The notes under the pieces: model-generated | The model's database searches: none | The model's input: the letters and a program-made list of their open reading frames with translations, nothing else | Told to the model about the DNA's origin: nothing | Shown here: positions 1-6,185 of the stretch, piece by piece | How the letters are laid out: the number at the start of each line of letters is the position of its first letter | How positions within the stretch are numbered: the stretch's first letter is position 1 | Source: Pseudomonadota bacterium | Lineage (GTDB): Bacteria > Desulfobacterota > Syntrophia > Syntrophales > UBA5619 | Assembly (NCBI GenBank): GCA_018819165.1 | Contig: JAHJQP010000180.1 | Coordinates: forward strand, 1-9,255 | DNA: 9,255 nucleotides | Reading direction: 5' to 3' | Position numbers and translations under genes: made by a program

Positions 1-474
1 CCTAAACGGAACAATCCCGAGGAGGTCTTCGGCGCGCAGTACGTGGTGGACGCCGGCGGTGACTACCTGCGCACGGAGACCCAACTTCTGCTGACCTCTA
101 CTGATCTGACCTTGAGCCAGGTGATCAAGAGGGTGCAGGCGTTGGGAGGCCTGGCCGTCCCCGCTCATGTGGATCGTCCATCCTTTAGTCTCCTGGCCAA
201 CCTGGGCTTCGTTCCTGCCGATCTGCAGGCGCCGGCCCTGGAACTTTCCCGTCTGACTGATCCCGCCGAGGCCGTTGCCCGCTGGCCCGACCTGGCCCAT
301 TGGCCGCTCATCCGAGGCAGCGACGCGCATCGACTCAGCGAAATGGCCCCGAGTCTGCGGCTCTACCTGGACGATACAACCCTGGCGGAAATGGCCCTGG
401 CCCTGGCCGGCCAAAACGGGCGACGATTTGCTGTTTTGCCGCGGAACCCGGTGGACGATTGCTATCGTGCGTGA
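1..474 (+). CDS. PHP-domain metal-dependent phosphoesterase, C-terminal part (5' end outside window)
   Basis: The reading frame is open from base 1 to a TGA at 472-474, giving 157 residues that enter mid-protein, so the true start lies upstream. Two PHP-family signatures are visible: PAHVDRPSF (preceded by LGGLAV) and, further on, IRGSDAHRLSEM. The histidines and aspartate in these motifs are typical metal ligands of PHP phosphoesterases related to TrpH/YciV and the DNA polymerase PHP domain. The substrate cannot be read from the sequence. The next gene, a GHKL ATPase, overlaps by 8 nt and is almost certainly co-transcribed. In anaerobic bacteria this PHP-ATPase pair is often found near DRTGG-domain and NuoE-like/[FeFe]-hydrogenase genes; that is family knowledge, and no such genes are seen here. 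Arginine codons are rich in CGA and CGT, unlike the genes after position 1113. The family call is firm and the function is open. Confidence 0.88.
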   Translation, partial: PKRNNPEEVFGAQYVVDAGGDYLRTETQLLLTSTDLTLSQVIKRVQALGGLAVPAHVDRPSFSLLANLGFVPADLQAPALELSRLTDPAEAVARWPDLAHWPLIRGSDAHRLSEMAPSLRLYLDDTTLAEMALALAGQNGRRFAVLPRNPVDDCYRA

Positions 475-1012
475 ACTGGCCCTGCATATTCTGGATATCC
501 TTCAAAACACCGTGGAGGCTGGCGCGTCCCGCGTGAGCCTGATCATCAACGAGGATCCGAAGGACGACCGCCTTACCATTACCGTCCGTGACGACGGTTG
601 CGGCATGGATAACGAGACCGTGTTGCGAACGGTTGACCCGTTCTTTACCACCCGGCAGACGCGCCACGTCGGTCTGGGCCTGCCCCTCTTTGCAGCCGCC
701 GCCGAGAGGGCGGGCGGTCGCCTGGAGATCCGCTCGCGACCCGGCATCGGCACAAAAGTGGAGGCGACATTTCGGCTCAGCCATCCGGACCGGCAGCCGC
801 TGGGGAGCATGGCCGATACCTTGCTGGCCTTTCTGCTTTCCGAAAAGGCCCTTGCTCTGGAGTACATTCATCGTACGGCCAAGGATACCTTTGAGTTCAA
901 CACCGCCGATATCCGCAAGGAACTTGGCGACGAACTGACCATGACGCATCCGGCAGTTCGTCAATGGCTCAGAAAATTCCTGGCCGAAGGCGAGCAATCG
1001 GTGCAGACCTGA
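467..1012 (+). CDS. Small GHKL/HATPase_c ATP-binding protein (anti-sigma or kinase-like, no receiver or DHp domain)
   Basis: This 181-residue protein uses a GTG start at 467, chosen because homologues as I know them begin with M-RELALHILDI and the frame gives V-RELALHILDI there. The start lies inside the end of the PHP gene, an 8-nt overlap that suggests translational coupling. The Bergerat ATP-binding fold is complete: N-box with N14 (ILQNTVEAGAS), G1 box DDGCGMD (about 42-48), F-box DPFFTTR (57-63) and G2 box VGLGLPL (68-74). There is no dimerisation/phosphoacceptor helix, sensor domain or membrane segment, so it is not a complete sensor kinase. The last 70 residues (starting near DRQPLGSMADTL) form a family-specific tail of unknown role. 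It resembles the cytoplasmic 'ATP-binding region, ATPase-like' proteins encoded beside PHP proteins in anaerobes. A role in ATP-dependent regulation, possibly with the PHP protein, is inference. Confidence 0.88.
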   Translation: MRELALHILDILQNTVEAGASRVSLIINEDPKDDRLTITVRDDGCGMDNETVLRTVDPFFTTRQTRHVGLGLPLFAAAAERAGGRLEIRSRPGIGTKVEATFRLSHPDRQPLGSMADTLLAFLLSEKALALEYIHRTAKDTFEFNTADIRKELGDELTMTHPAVRQWLRKFLAEGEQSVQT

Positions 1013-1113
1013 GGGATAAAACCCGGCAGGGGCGGCCGCAGCGAAAACCAATCCGCAAAACGAGTCCGTCAAAAAATCTTTGCTTCTCCGCTTCATTTAA
1101 GTTAAAAAAACAC
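1013..1113. other. AT-rich intergenic spacer between the ATPase gene and xerD
   Basis: This 101-nt spacer begins GC-rich, with a GCGGCCGC palindrome at 1032-1039, and becomes AT-rich from about 1070. I see no intrinsic terminator (no stem followed by a T-run), no convincing -35/-10 pair and no Shine-Dalgarno before xerD. Arginine codon preference shifts across it, so it may separate two transcription units or two stretches of different history. Confidence 0.5.
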
Positions 1114-2001
1114 ATGCATCACCTGATCGATGAATATCTGAACTTCATGGCGATCGAGAAAGGGGCTTCCCCGAACACCATCGACGGATACAGCAGGGAT
1201 TTGAACCGGTATGCGGGGTTTGTAGGAGAGCTGGGCATCCGGAAAATCGGAGAAGTCGGGACGGAAGAACTGATCTCCTATCTTGCCAGGCTTCAGGGTG
1301 AAGGTCTCGCTGCCAATACCGTGAATCGCGCCCTGGCTGCACTCCGGGGGTTTTATAAATACCTTCTTCGAGAGAAGAAGGTGGACAGCACTCCCATAGC
1401 CCACATCGAACTTGCCAGGGTCTGGAGCCGCCTTCCCGATGTCCTGAGTCGTGAAGAGATGGGTCTTCTTCTGGCCCAGCCCGATTCGGCAACTCCGGCC
1501 TCCGTAAGAGATTCCGCCATGCTCGAACTCATGTATGCGACGGGGATCCGTGTATCGGAATTGGTCGGGCTGACCGTGAACAGCATCAACTGGCAGGTGG
1601 GGTATCTGGTCGCCATGGGGAAGGGGGGGAAAGAACGGATTGTGCCCATGGGCCAGATGGCATATGATCAGGTGAAAAGGTATCTCAATGGGGCACGGCC
1701 GCTTTTGCTCAAGGGCGGCGAAAGCGACATTCTCTTTCTGAACCGCTCGGGGGAAGGGCTGACCCGACAGGGTTTATGGAAGATCGTAAAAAAATACGCG
1801 GCAAAAGCGAATCTTGCCAAGAAGGTCCATCCCCATACCTTCCGCCACTCCTTTGCCACACATCTTTTAGAAGGGGGGGCCGATCTGCGTTCCGTACAGA
1901 TCATGCTGGGTCATGCCGATATCTCCACCACCCAGATCTATACGCACGTGACGCGGGAACGACTGAAGGAGATCCACCGGAAATATCATCCGAGGGGATG
2001 A
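1114..2001 (+). CDS. xerD: Tyrosine recombinase XerD
   Basis: XerD is a site-specific tyrosine recombinase that acts with XerC at dif to resolve chromosome dimers at division. The ATG at 1114 gives 295 residues, close to the 298 of E. coli XerD. The N-terminal SAM-like core-binding domain spans about 1-90 (IEKGASPNTIDGYSRDL). The catalytic domain keeps the full set: R146 (YATGIRVSELVG), K170 (GKGGKER), H241 and R244 (HPHTFRHSFATHLL), H267 (LGHADISTTQ) and nucleophile Y276 (IYTHV). The C-terminus ends HPRG, like the HPRA end of E. coli XerD, which favours XerD over XerC. The open frame extends upstream to 964, but that would overlap the ATPase gene and add non-family residues. No Shine-Dalgarno precedes the ATG; the leader is A/T-rich. 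No integrase-like arm-binding domain, att site or tRNA is nearby, so this is the housekeeping gene. Confidence 0.94.
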   Translation: MHHLIDEYLNFMAIEKGASPNTIDGYSRDLNRYAGFVGELGIRKIGEVGTEELISYLARLQGEGLAANTVNRALAALRGFYKYLLREKKVDSTPIAHIELARVWSRLPDVLSREEMGLLLAQPDSATPASVRDSAMLELMYATGIRVSELVGLTVNSINWQVGYLVAMGKGGKERIVPMGQMAYDQVKRYLNGARPLLLKGGESDILFLNRSGEGLTRQGLWKIVKKYAAKANLAKKVHPHTFRHSFATHLLEGGADLRSVQIMLGHADISTTQIYTHVTRERLKEIHRKYHPRG

Positions 2002-2016
2002 GTTGATCTGAAGGGA

Positions 2017-2037
2017 ACAGACCCCGATCTGTGGGGT
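2017..2037 (+). promoter_or_regulatory. Interlocked inverted repeats in the xerD to TPR-gene leader
   Basis: Two 5-bp inverted repeats overlap here. ACAGA (2017-2021) can pair with TCTGT (2028-2032), and ACCCC (2021-2025) can pair with GGGGT (2033-2037). In RNA they could form only one at a time, or at most a very tight pseudoknot. An additional GATCTG copy at 2005-2010 repeats the one at 2026-2031, and its TCTG could compete for the CAGA. The element ends just before the Shine-Dalgarno (2040-2047) of the downstream gene. Function is unproven; stems this short also arise by chance. Confidence 0.3.
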
Positions 2038-2056
2038 AGAGGAGAGGTCAGGCGCT

Positions 2057-4069
2057 ATGGGATATCTCTCGAGAAGTGCAGCAAGACCAAGACAAAAAGC
2101 CCGTAAATCCAAAAAAGTATGGGTCGCAGTCCTGATCGTTCTGATCCTGGCGGCAGGCGGCCTGGGAGTAGGATTTTTCTATCCGGAGGGGGTGCGGGGG
2201 CTTTCCGACGGTCTGGCAAGACTGAAGAATACCTTTTCCTTCATCGTTCTCGGGCAGAAACCCCATTTTTATTCGCTCATCTTAGAGAAGAACGGAAAGG
2301 ATTACCGCATTACCTCCCATGATGTTTTTGAGGTCTCCTACCGGGACGAATTCGTCATCAAGGAGGTTTCGACGGATGTCCTCTTCGGCGGCGGCGTCAC
2401 CGTCGATATTGAAGGCATCGGGGAAAAGGATGATTTCGGGAGTCTCCTCAAGGGGATCGATCTGGTGGATAAAGCGGTGCTGACGGGGCGCAATGGCGTG
2501 GGGAAAAGCAAGCCGGGCGACTTTTCCCTCCGGATAGAATACAGGGGGGAACAGATCGCGTCCCTTCCCGTCCGAATCCAGATCACCCCGCAGGACTGGC
2601 TGCGTTACGCGCGGAGTTCGGGGAATCAGAAGGTCCAGATCGAATACCTCAGGCGGGCGATCGCCATGAACCCGCAGGATGCCAACGTGCGCAGAATGTT
2701 AGCCTCTCTCTACTTTCAGGCCGGCATGACCCGGGAGGCCATCGCCCAGTATCGGGAGATCCTGGCTCTGAAGCCGGATGATGCGGCCGTCCTGTCGGAA
2801 CTGGCGAAGTGCTATCTGAAGAGCGGGCAGAACGAGGAAGTGATAAGGACCTCTGCACGGATCCTCAGGGCAAATCCGCAGGATGATGACGCACTGGTCG
2901 ATATGGCCCTGGCCTGGGGCAATCTGGGGAACTGGAACAAAGCCATCTCCTCTTATCAGGCCGCCCTGAAGGTCAGGCCCGACAATCCCGTGGCTATTTT
3001 CAGGCTCGGGGAAGCCTACGAGAAGACCAAGCAGTGGGGAAAGGCTGCGGAGCAGTACCGTCTGGTCCTGGAAAAGGTGCCGAAGGCCGATCACGTGGCA
3101 GTCGCTCTTGCGGACGTATTCCTGAAGATAGGGAATTTCGACGAGGCCATCCGGTGGCACCGTGAGGTCGTAAAACGACAACCGAAAAATGCCACCGCCT
3201 ATGCCAATCTTGGTCTGGCGTATGGCGGAAAAGGTCAACACAGGGAAGAGATCGAAAATTACCGGAAGGCCATCGCGCTGAATCCGCGGGATCCCGTCAT
3301 CCACTTCAATCTGGGCGCCGCCTATGAGAAGGGGAAACAGGAACAGGAGGCGGTCCGCGAGTATCAAAAGGTCCTGGCGCTGAACCCGGATGATCTGGAT
3401 GCACTGGAGAGGCTTGCCGACCTCCATTTCAAGGCCGGACGTTTCCGCGAAGCCGCGCCGCTCTATGAAAAGGTCCTCAAGACAAGCGCCCGGAAGGGAA
3501 CGATTCATTCCCGTCTCGGTTTTGCCTACGCCGAGTTGAAGAAGCCGGCCCTGTCCGTTGAAAATTACGAAAAGGCGAGACGATACGGGGCGAAGGACCC
3601 GGAGATAAACCGCGCCTTGGCGCTGGCCTACACCAAGATGGGAAAGACGAAGGAATCCCTGGTGATGTATGAGAAACTGGCTGCCACAAACCCCACCGCC
3701 GAGGTCCTGAACATTCTGGCTGACGCCTACATGAAAGAAAAGCTCTATGACAAGGCTGTGCGCATTTACAGGAAACTGATCGAGCTGAATCCGAAAAAGG
3801 CCGCCTATTATTCGAGTACCGCTTATGCCTATGGTCTTAATGGCGATCTGGACCGCCAGATCGAATATTACCAGAAGTCGCTCAAGTTCGATTACGAAGA
3901 CGACGAGGTCTATATGAATCTGGGGGCGGCCTATGAGAAGAAGGGGCTCTTTCAGGAGGCGATGAAGGCCTACACGACAGCCTACGAGTTGAATCCCGAC
4001 TCGACGAAGGCGGCGCGGAAGATCCCGCAGATGAAGATCCGGATCATTCAGCAGAAACAGAAGCAATAA
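2057..4069 (+). CDS. Membrane-anchored TPR-repeat protein with an unassigned N-terminal domain
   Basis: This protein has 670 residues. The ATG at 2057 is supported by a GAGGAGAGG Shine-Dalgarno at 2039-2047. Residues 1-20 are strongly basic and are followed by one hydrophobic helix at about 21-41, which predicts an N-in, C-out inner-membrane anchor with a periplasmic body. Residues about 60-176 look beta-rich (alternating segments such as DYRITSHDVFEVSYRDEFV) and match no domain I recognise. From about 179 to 657 there are about 14 tandem 34-residue TPR units, many ending in LNPDD or LNPRD-type turns with A-Y and G-x-Y positions conserved. Repeats containing LGAAYEK near 3310 and 3925 are especially alike. 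TPR arrays are scaffolds, so a partner is expected. The gene sits 27 nt upstream of kdsA, suggesting co-transcription with Kdo synthesis. It is not LapB/YciM: there is no C-terminal CxxC rubredoxin motif. Function unknown. Confidence 0.85.
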   Translation: MGYLSRSAARPRQKARKSKKVWVAVLIVLILAAGGLGVGFFYPEGVRGLSDGLARLKNTFSFIVLGQKPHFYSLILEKNGKDYRITSHDVFEVSYRDEFVIKEVSTDVLFGGGVTVDIEGIGEKDDFGSLLKGIDLVDKAVLTGRNGVGKSKPGDFSLRIEYRGEQIASLPVRIQITPQDWLRYARSSGNQKVQIEYLRRAIAMNPQDANVRRMLASLYFQAGMTREAIAQYREILALKPDDAAVLSELAKCYLKSGQNEEVIRTSARILRANPQDDDALVDMALAWGNLGNWNKAISSYQAALKVRPDNPVAIFRLGEAYEKTKQWGKAAEQYRLVLEKVPKADHVAVALADVFLKIGNFDEAIRWHREVVKRQPKNATAYANLGLAYGGKGQHREEIENYRKAIALNPRDPVIHFNLGAAYEKGKQEQEAVREYQKVLALNPDDLDALERLADLHFKAGRFREAAPLYEKVLKTSARKGTIHSRLGFAYAELKKPALSVENYEKARRYGAKDPEINRALALAYTKMGKTKESLVMYEKLAATNPTAEVLNILADAYMKEKLYDKAVRIYRKLIELNPKKAAYYSSTAYAYGLNGDLDRQIEYYQKSLKFDYEDDEVYMNLGAAYEKKGLFQEAMKAYTTAYELNPDSTKAARKIPQMKIRIIQQKQKQ

Positions 4070-4096
4070 GGGAAAAGAAGAAGGAGGCGCGCATCT

Positions 4097-4945
4097 ATGA
4101 AACCCATCCGTGTCGGTAAGATCGCGATCGGCGGGGGGGCGCCCCTCGCGCTCATCGCCGGACCCTGTGTCATCGAGGACGAAGAGAAGACGGCAGAGAT
4201 CGCCCGTTATCTGAAGGACCTGACCGGGGAGCTGGGTATCCCGCTCATCTTCAAGGCCTCTTACGACAAGGCAAACCGGACGTCACGGGATGCCTATCGG
4301 GGGCCCGGCCTGACCCGCGGGCTGGAGATTCTGAAAATGATCCGGGAGGAGTTCGGCATCCCCGTCCTTTCCGATGTCCATCGCTTCGAAGAGATCGATC
4401 CGGCCGCACGTGTCCTCGATGTTCTTCAAATCCCGGCGTTTCTATGCCGGCAGACCGATTTTGTGATGGAGGTCGCCCGCAAAGCGAAAGCCGTCAATAT
4501 CAAGAAGGGGCAGTTCCTCGCCCCCTGGGATGCCGTCCACATCGCGGAGAAGGTTGCCGCGGCGGGAAACGCTCATCTGATGATGACCGAGCGAGGGGTC
4601 AGTTTCGGCTACAACAACCTGGTGGTCGATTTCCGTGCCTTCAGTATCATGCGGGAGACGGGGTATCCTGTGATCTTCGATGCCACGCACAGTGTGCAAC
4701 TTCCCGGTGGCGCAGGGAGGGCCTCGGGAGGAGACCGGCGGATGGTTCCCACCCTTGCCCGGGCGGCAGTGGCGGCCGGAATCGATGGTCTTTTTTTTGA
4801 AGTCCATCCGGATCCCGACCAGGCGCTCTGTGACGGGCCCAATTCCCTGGCCTTGGACAGCCTGCCGGATCTGCTCGTCACGCTCAAGAGAATCGATGCA
4901 GCGGTGCGGGAAACGCGGGAGTACATAACAGGAGAGGGGGCGTAA
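4097..4945 (+). CDS. kdsA: 3-deoxy-D-manno-octulosonate 8-phosphate synthase (metal-dependent type)
   Basis: KdsA condenses phosphoenolpyruvate with arabinose 5-phosphate to give Kdo-8-phosphate, the first committed step of Kdo synthesis for the LPS inner core; it acts in the cytoplasm. The 282-residue length is normal. Recognisable blocks include LIAGPCVIEDEE, FKASYDKANRTS, a PVLSDVH segment, QIPAFLCRQTD, NIKKGQF, FDATHSVQLPGG, FFEVHPDPD and CDGPNSL. Cys24 replaces the Asn of metal-independent E. coli KdsA (N26), and H198, E235 and D246 occupy the other metal-ligand positions known from Aquifex KdsA. This is therefore the metal-dependent class. An AAGGAGG Shine-Dalgarno (4081-4087) lies 9 nt before the ATG. 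The stop is 1 nt before kdsC. A T8 run at 4791-4798 lies immediately before the E235 codon. Confidence 0.97.
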   Translation: MKPIRVGKIAIGGGAPLALIAGPCVIEDEEKTAEIARYLKDLTGELGIPLIFKASYDKANRTSRDAYRGPGLTRGLEILKMIREEFGIPVLSDVHRFEEIDPAARVLDVLQIPAFLCRQTDFVMEVARKAKAVNIKKGQFLAPWDAVHIAEKVAAAGNAHLMMTERGVSFGYNNLVVDFRAFSIMRETGYPVIFDATHSVQLPGGAGRASGGDRRMVPTLARAAVAAGIDGLFFEVHPDPDQALCDGPNSLALDSLPDLLVTLKRIDAAVRETREYITGEGA

Positions 4946-4946
4946 C

Positions 4947-5492
4947 ATGGCGAGGGAAATAACGGATGAGCGGCTTTTAAACAAGATCCGCCGGGTGAAG
5001 CTCCTGATCCTGGATGTGGACGGGGTTCTGACCGACGGCCGGATAATCATCGACGATGCGGGGGTGGAGAGCAAGAATTTCGATGTGAAAGACGGTCATG
5101 GTTTGAAAATCATCATGAGATATGGCATCGACGTGGTGTTGCTGACGGGAAGGCGGTCGCAGGTTGTCGAGCGCCGCGCCGCCGATCTGGGGATCGCCGA
5201 GGTCCACCAGGGGATCAGGAACAAGGTCGAGGCCTTAGCGGAGATTTTGCAGCGGAGGAATCTTGCGCCGGAGGAGACTGCCTATGCCGGGGATGACATC
5301 GTCGATATTCCGCTTTTCAAGCGGGTCGGGTTTGCGGTCGCCGTGGCCGATGCGGTCCCGGAGGTCCGGCAGGTCGCCGATTATGTAACCGGCTGTAAGG
5401 GAGGGCGGGGGGCCGTACGGGAGCTGTGCGAGGTGATCCTCCAGGCACAGGAGCTCTGGGCGGATGTGGCCGCGAGATATGAATTTGCGTAA
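4947..5492 (+). CDS. kdsC: 3-deoxy-D-manno-octulosonate 8-phosphate phosphatase (HAD family)
   Basis: KdsC hydrolyses Kdo-8-phosphate to Kdo, the step after KdsA, in the cytoplasm. At 181 residues it matches the roughly 180-190 of this small cap-less HAD family, which works as a tetramer. HAD motif I is LDVDGVLTDG, with nucleophile D23 and acid/base D25. Motif II is the Thr in VVLLTGR. The motif III Lys is in the RNKVEAL segment. Motif IV is AGDDIVD. These, together with the KdsC-typical DGHGLK stretch (residues 50-55) and the C-terminal GGRGAVRELCE segment, separate it from other HAD phosphatases. The ATG starts 1 nt after the kdsA stop, and its Shine-Dalgarno (AGGAGAGG, 4930-4937) lies inside kdsA, so the two are translated as a coupled pair. 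No sugar-nucleotide (KdsB) gene follows; the next gene has its own promoter-like sequence. Confidence 0.96.
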   Translation: MAREITDERLLNKIRRVKLLILDVDGVLTDGRIIIDDAGVESKNFDVKDGHGLKIIMRYGIDVVLLTGRRSQVVERRAADLGIAEVHQGIRNKVEALAEILQRRNLAPEETAYAGDDIVDIPLFKRVGFAVAVADAVPEVRQVADYVTGCKGGRGAVRELCEVILQAQELWADVAARYEFA

Positions 5493-5524
5493 CCATCCGT
5501 CATCATTGGCAAAGACGTTTCACC

Positions 5525-5553
5525 TTTACAACGGCGGGTGCAGATGGTATAAA
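5525..5553 (+). promoter_or_regulatory. Predicted sigma-70 type promoter for the lptCAB-rpoN-hpf unit
   Basis: TTTACA (5525-5530) and TATAAA (5548-5553) each match the -35 and -10 consensus at five of six positions, and the spacing is exactly 17 bp. TGG directly before the -10 hexamer (5545-5547) also supplies an extended -10 (TGn). Transcription would start near 5560, leaving a leader of about 50 nt before lptC. The site is intergenic, correctly oriented and in a GC-rich genome where such a match is unlikely by chance. In E. coli, too, promoters precede the lpt genes in this cluster, though those known there are also envelope-stress responsive; no sigma-E style element is evident here. Confidence 0.72.
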
Positions 5554-5584
5554 ATTTCGAACGTGAGCGGCGCGAAAGGAGACG

Positions 5585-5606
5585 GGTTCAACCGGACCGG
5601 TACCGG
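5585..5606 (+). promoter_or_regulatory. Short hairpin and palindrome in the lptC leader
   Basis: GGTTC (5585-5589) can pair with GGACC (5594-5598), including one G-U pair, with loop AACC. The perfect palindrome CCGGTACCGG (5597-5606) overlaps it. The only strong Shine-Dalgarno-like sequence, AAAGGAGAC (5575-5583), lies on the far side, about 30 nt from the lptC ATG. Folding this segment would shorten that distance. Whether the structure matters is unknown. Confidence 0.3.
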
Positions 5607-5612
5607 ACAAAG

Positions 5613-6173
5613 ATGATGAAGATAAGAAGAAAAACAGTGCTCATCGTCGCAACCCTGGCGGCAGTACTGGTCCTGGCGGCGATCCTTGCAGTCGGGATGA
5701 TCGGAAAGGCGCCGGAGAAGGCCTTCCTGAAGATCATGTCGGACAGGGTCGATCTGCAGGTCAAGAACGTCCGCTATACGGAGGTCGGGGATTCCGGTAT
5801 GAAGTGGGAGATCCTGGCGGATACGGCAAGGTATCAGAAGAAGGAAAATCTGGCCATCTTTGATAAGGTGACCGTCAGGCTGGTGATGAAGGACGGCGGA
5901 ACATTCGTAATGACGGGCGATCGCGGCCGGTTCGATACCGCATCGCGGGACATGGAGATCGAAGGGAATGTCGGGATAGTTTCAGAAAATGGAGACCGTT
6001 TTACGACGGACCGCCTCCGTTACCGGAATGCGGGAAAACGGATCGAGACCGACCGGCCAGTCGTGATGGAAAACCGGAGCGTCAGGGTCAGCGGTGTGGG
6101 GATGATCTTTTCCCTGGAAGGGAAAAAGGTGACTCTCCTGTCGCAGGTCCGGGCGAGTTCCGGGGGAAAGTGA
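5613..6173 (+). CDS. lptC: LPS export protein LptC (inner-membrane bitopic subunit)
   Basis: LptC takes LPS from the LptB2FG transporter and hands it to LptA at the periplasmic face of the inner membrane. The protein is 186 residues (E. coli 191). An N-terminal basic stretch (KIRRK) is followed by one hydrophobic helix at about 8-30, with the rest periplasmic. The body shows alternating short beta-strands of the OstA-like jellyroll, for example LADTARYQKKENLAIFDKV, then GDRGRFDTASRDMEIEGNV and FTTDRLRYRN, spaced as in LptC/DUF1239 proteins. No other start codon is in frame between the TAA at 5550-5552 and the paired ATG ATG at 5613-5618, so the start is 5613 or 5616. The close Shine-Dalgarno is poor (GGACAAAG). 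lptA follows after 12 nt. Sequence conservation in LptC is low, so the call rests on architecture plus context. Confidence 0.92.
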   Translation: MMKIRRKTVLIVATLAAVLVLAAILAVGMIGKAPEKAFLKIMSDRVDLQVKNVRYTEVGDSGMKWEILADTARYQKKENLAIFDKVTVRLVMKDGGTFVMTGDRGRFDTASRDMEIEGNVGIVSENGDRFTTDRLRYRNAGKRIETDRPVVMENRSVRVSGVGMIFSLEGKKVTLLSQVRASSGGK

Positions 6174-6185
6174 GGGGGAAAGGCG

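Noticed and set aside
1032..1039. GCGGCCGC palindrome after the ATPase gene as a terminator
   Set aside because: No loop-forming stem of useful length and no T-run downstream.
1080..1107. TTGCTT and TTAAAA as a promoter for xerD
   Set aside because: Poor matches, and the start would fall on the ATG itself; AT-richness alone explains the resemblance.
1114..2001. Phage or integron integrase / mobile element boundary
   Set aside because: Length, catalytic residues and C-terminus match housekeeping XerD; no arm-binding domain, tRNA, att repeats or cargo genes nearby.
2486..2509. Walker A-like GRNGVGKS in the TPR protein (residues 144-151)
   Set aside because: It fits G-x4-GK[S/T], but no Walker B, no surrounding P-loop fold and a predicted periplasmic location make ATP binding unlikely; probably a loop in the beta-rich domain.
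2699..4066. Long open frame on the minus strand (455 codons), and similar ones at 335-1096, 5982-6812 and 7642-8712
   Set aside because: They lie exactly opposite recognised genes, have no family signatures, and reflect codon bias of the coding strand.
2057..4069. TPR protein as LapB/YciM
   Set aside because: No C-terminal CxxC rubredoxin-like motif (a single Cys in the repeats), and charge distribution predicts the TPR region outside the cytoplasm, opposite to LapB.
5506..5522. TTGGCA...TTTC resembling a sigma-54 promoter upstream of lptC, tempting because rpoN is in the same unit
   Set aside because: The conserved GC of the -12 element is missing at the proper distance from GG; a much better sigma-70 match lies just downstream.
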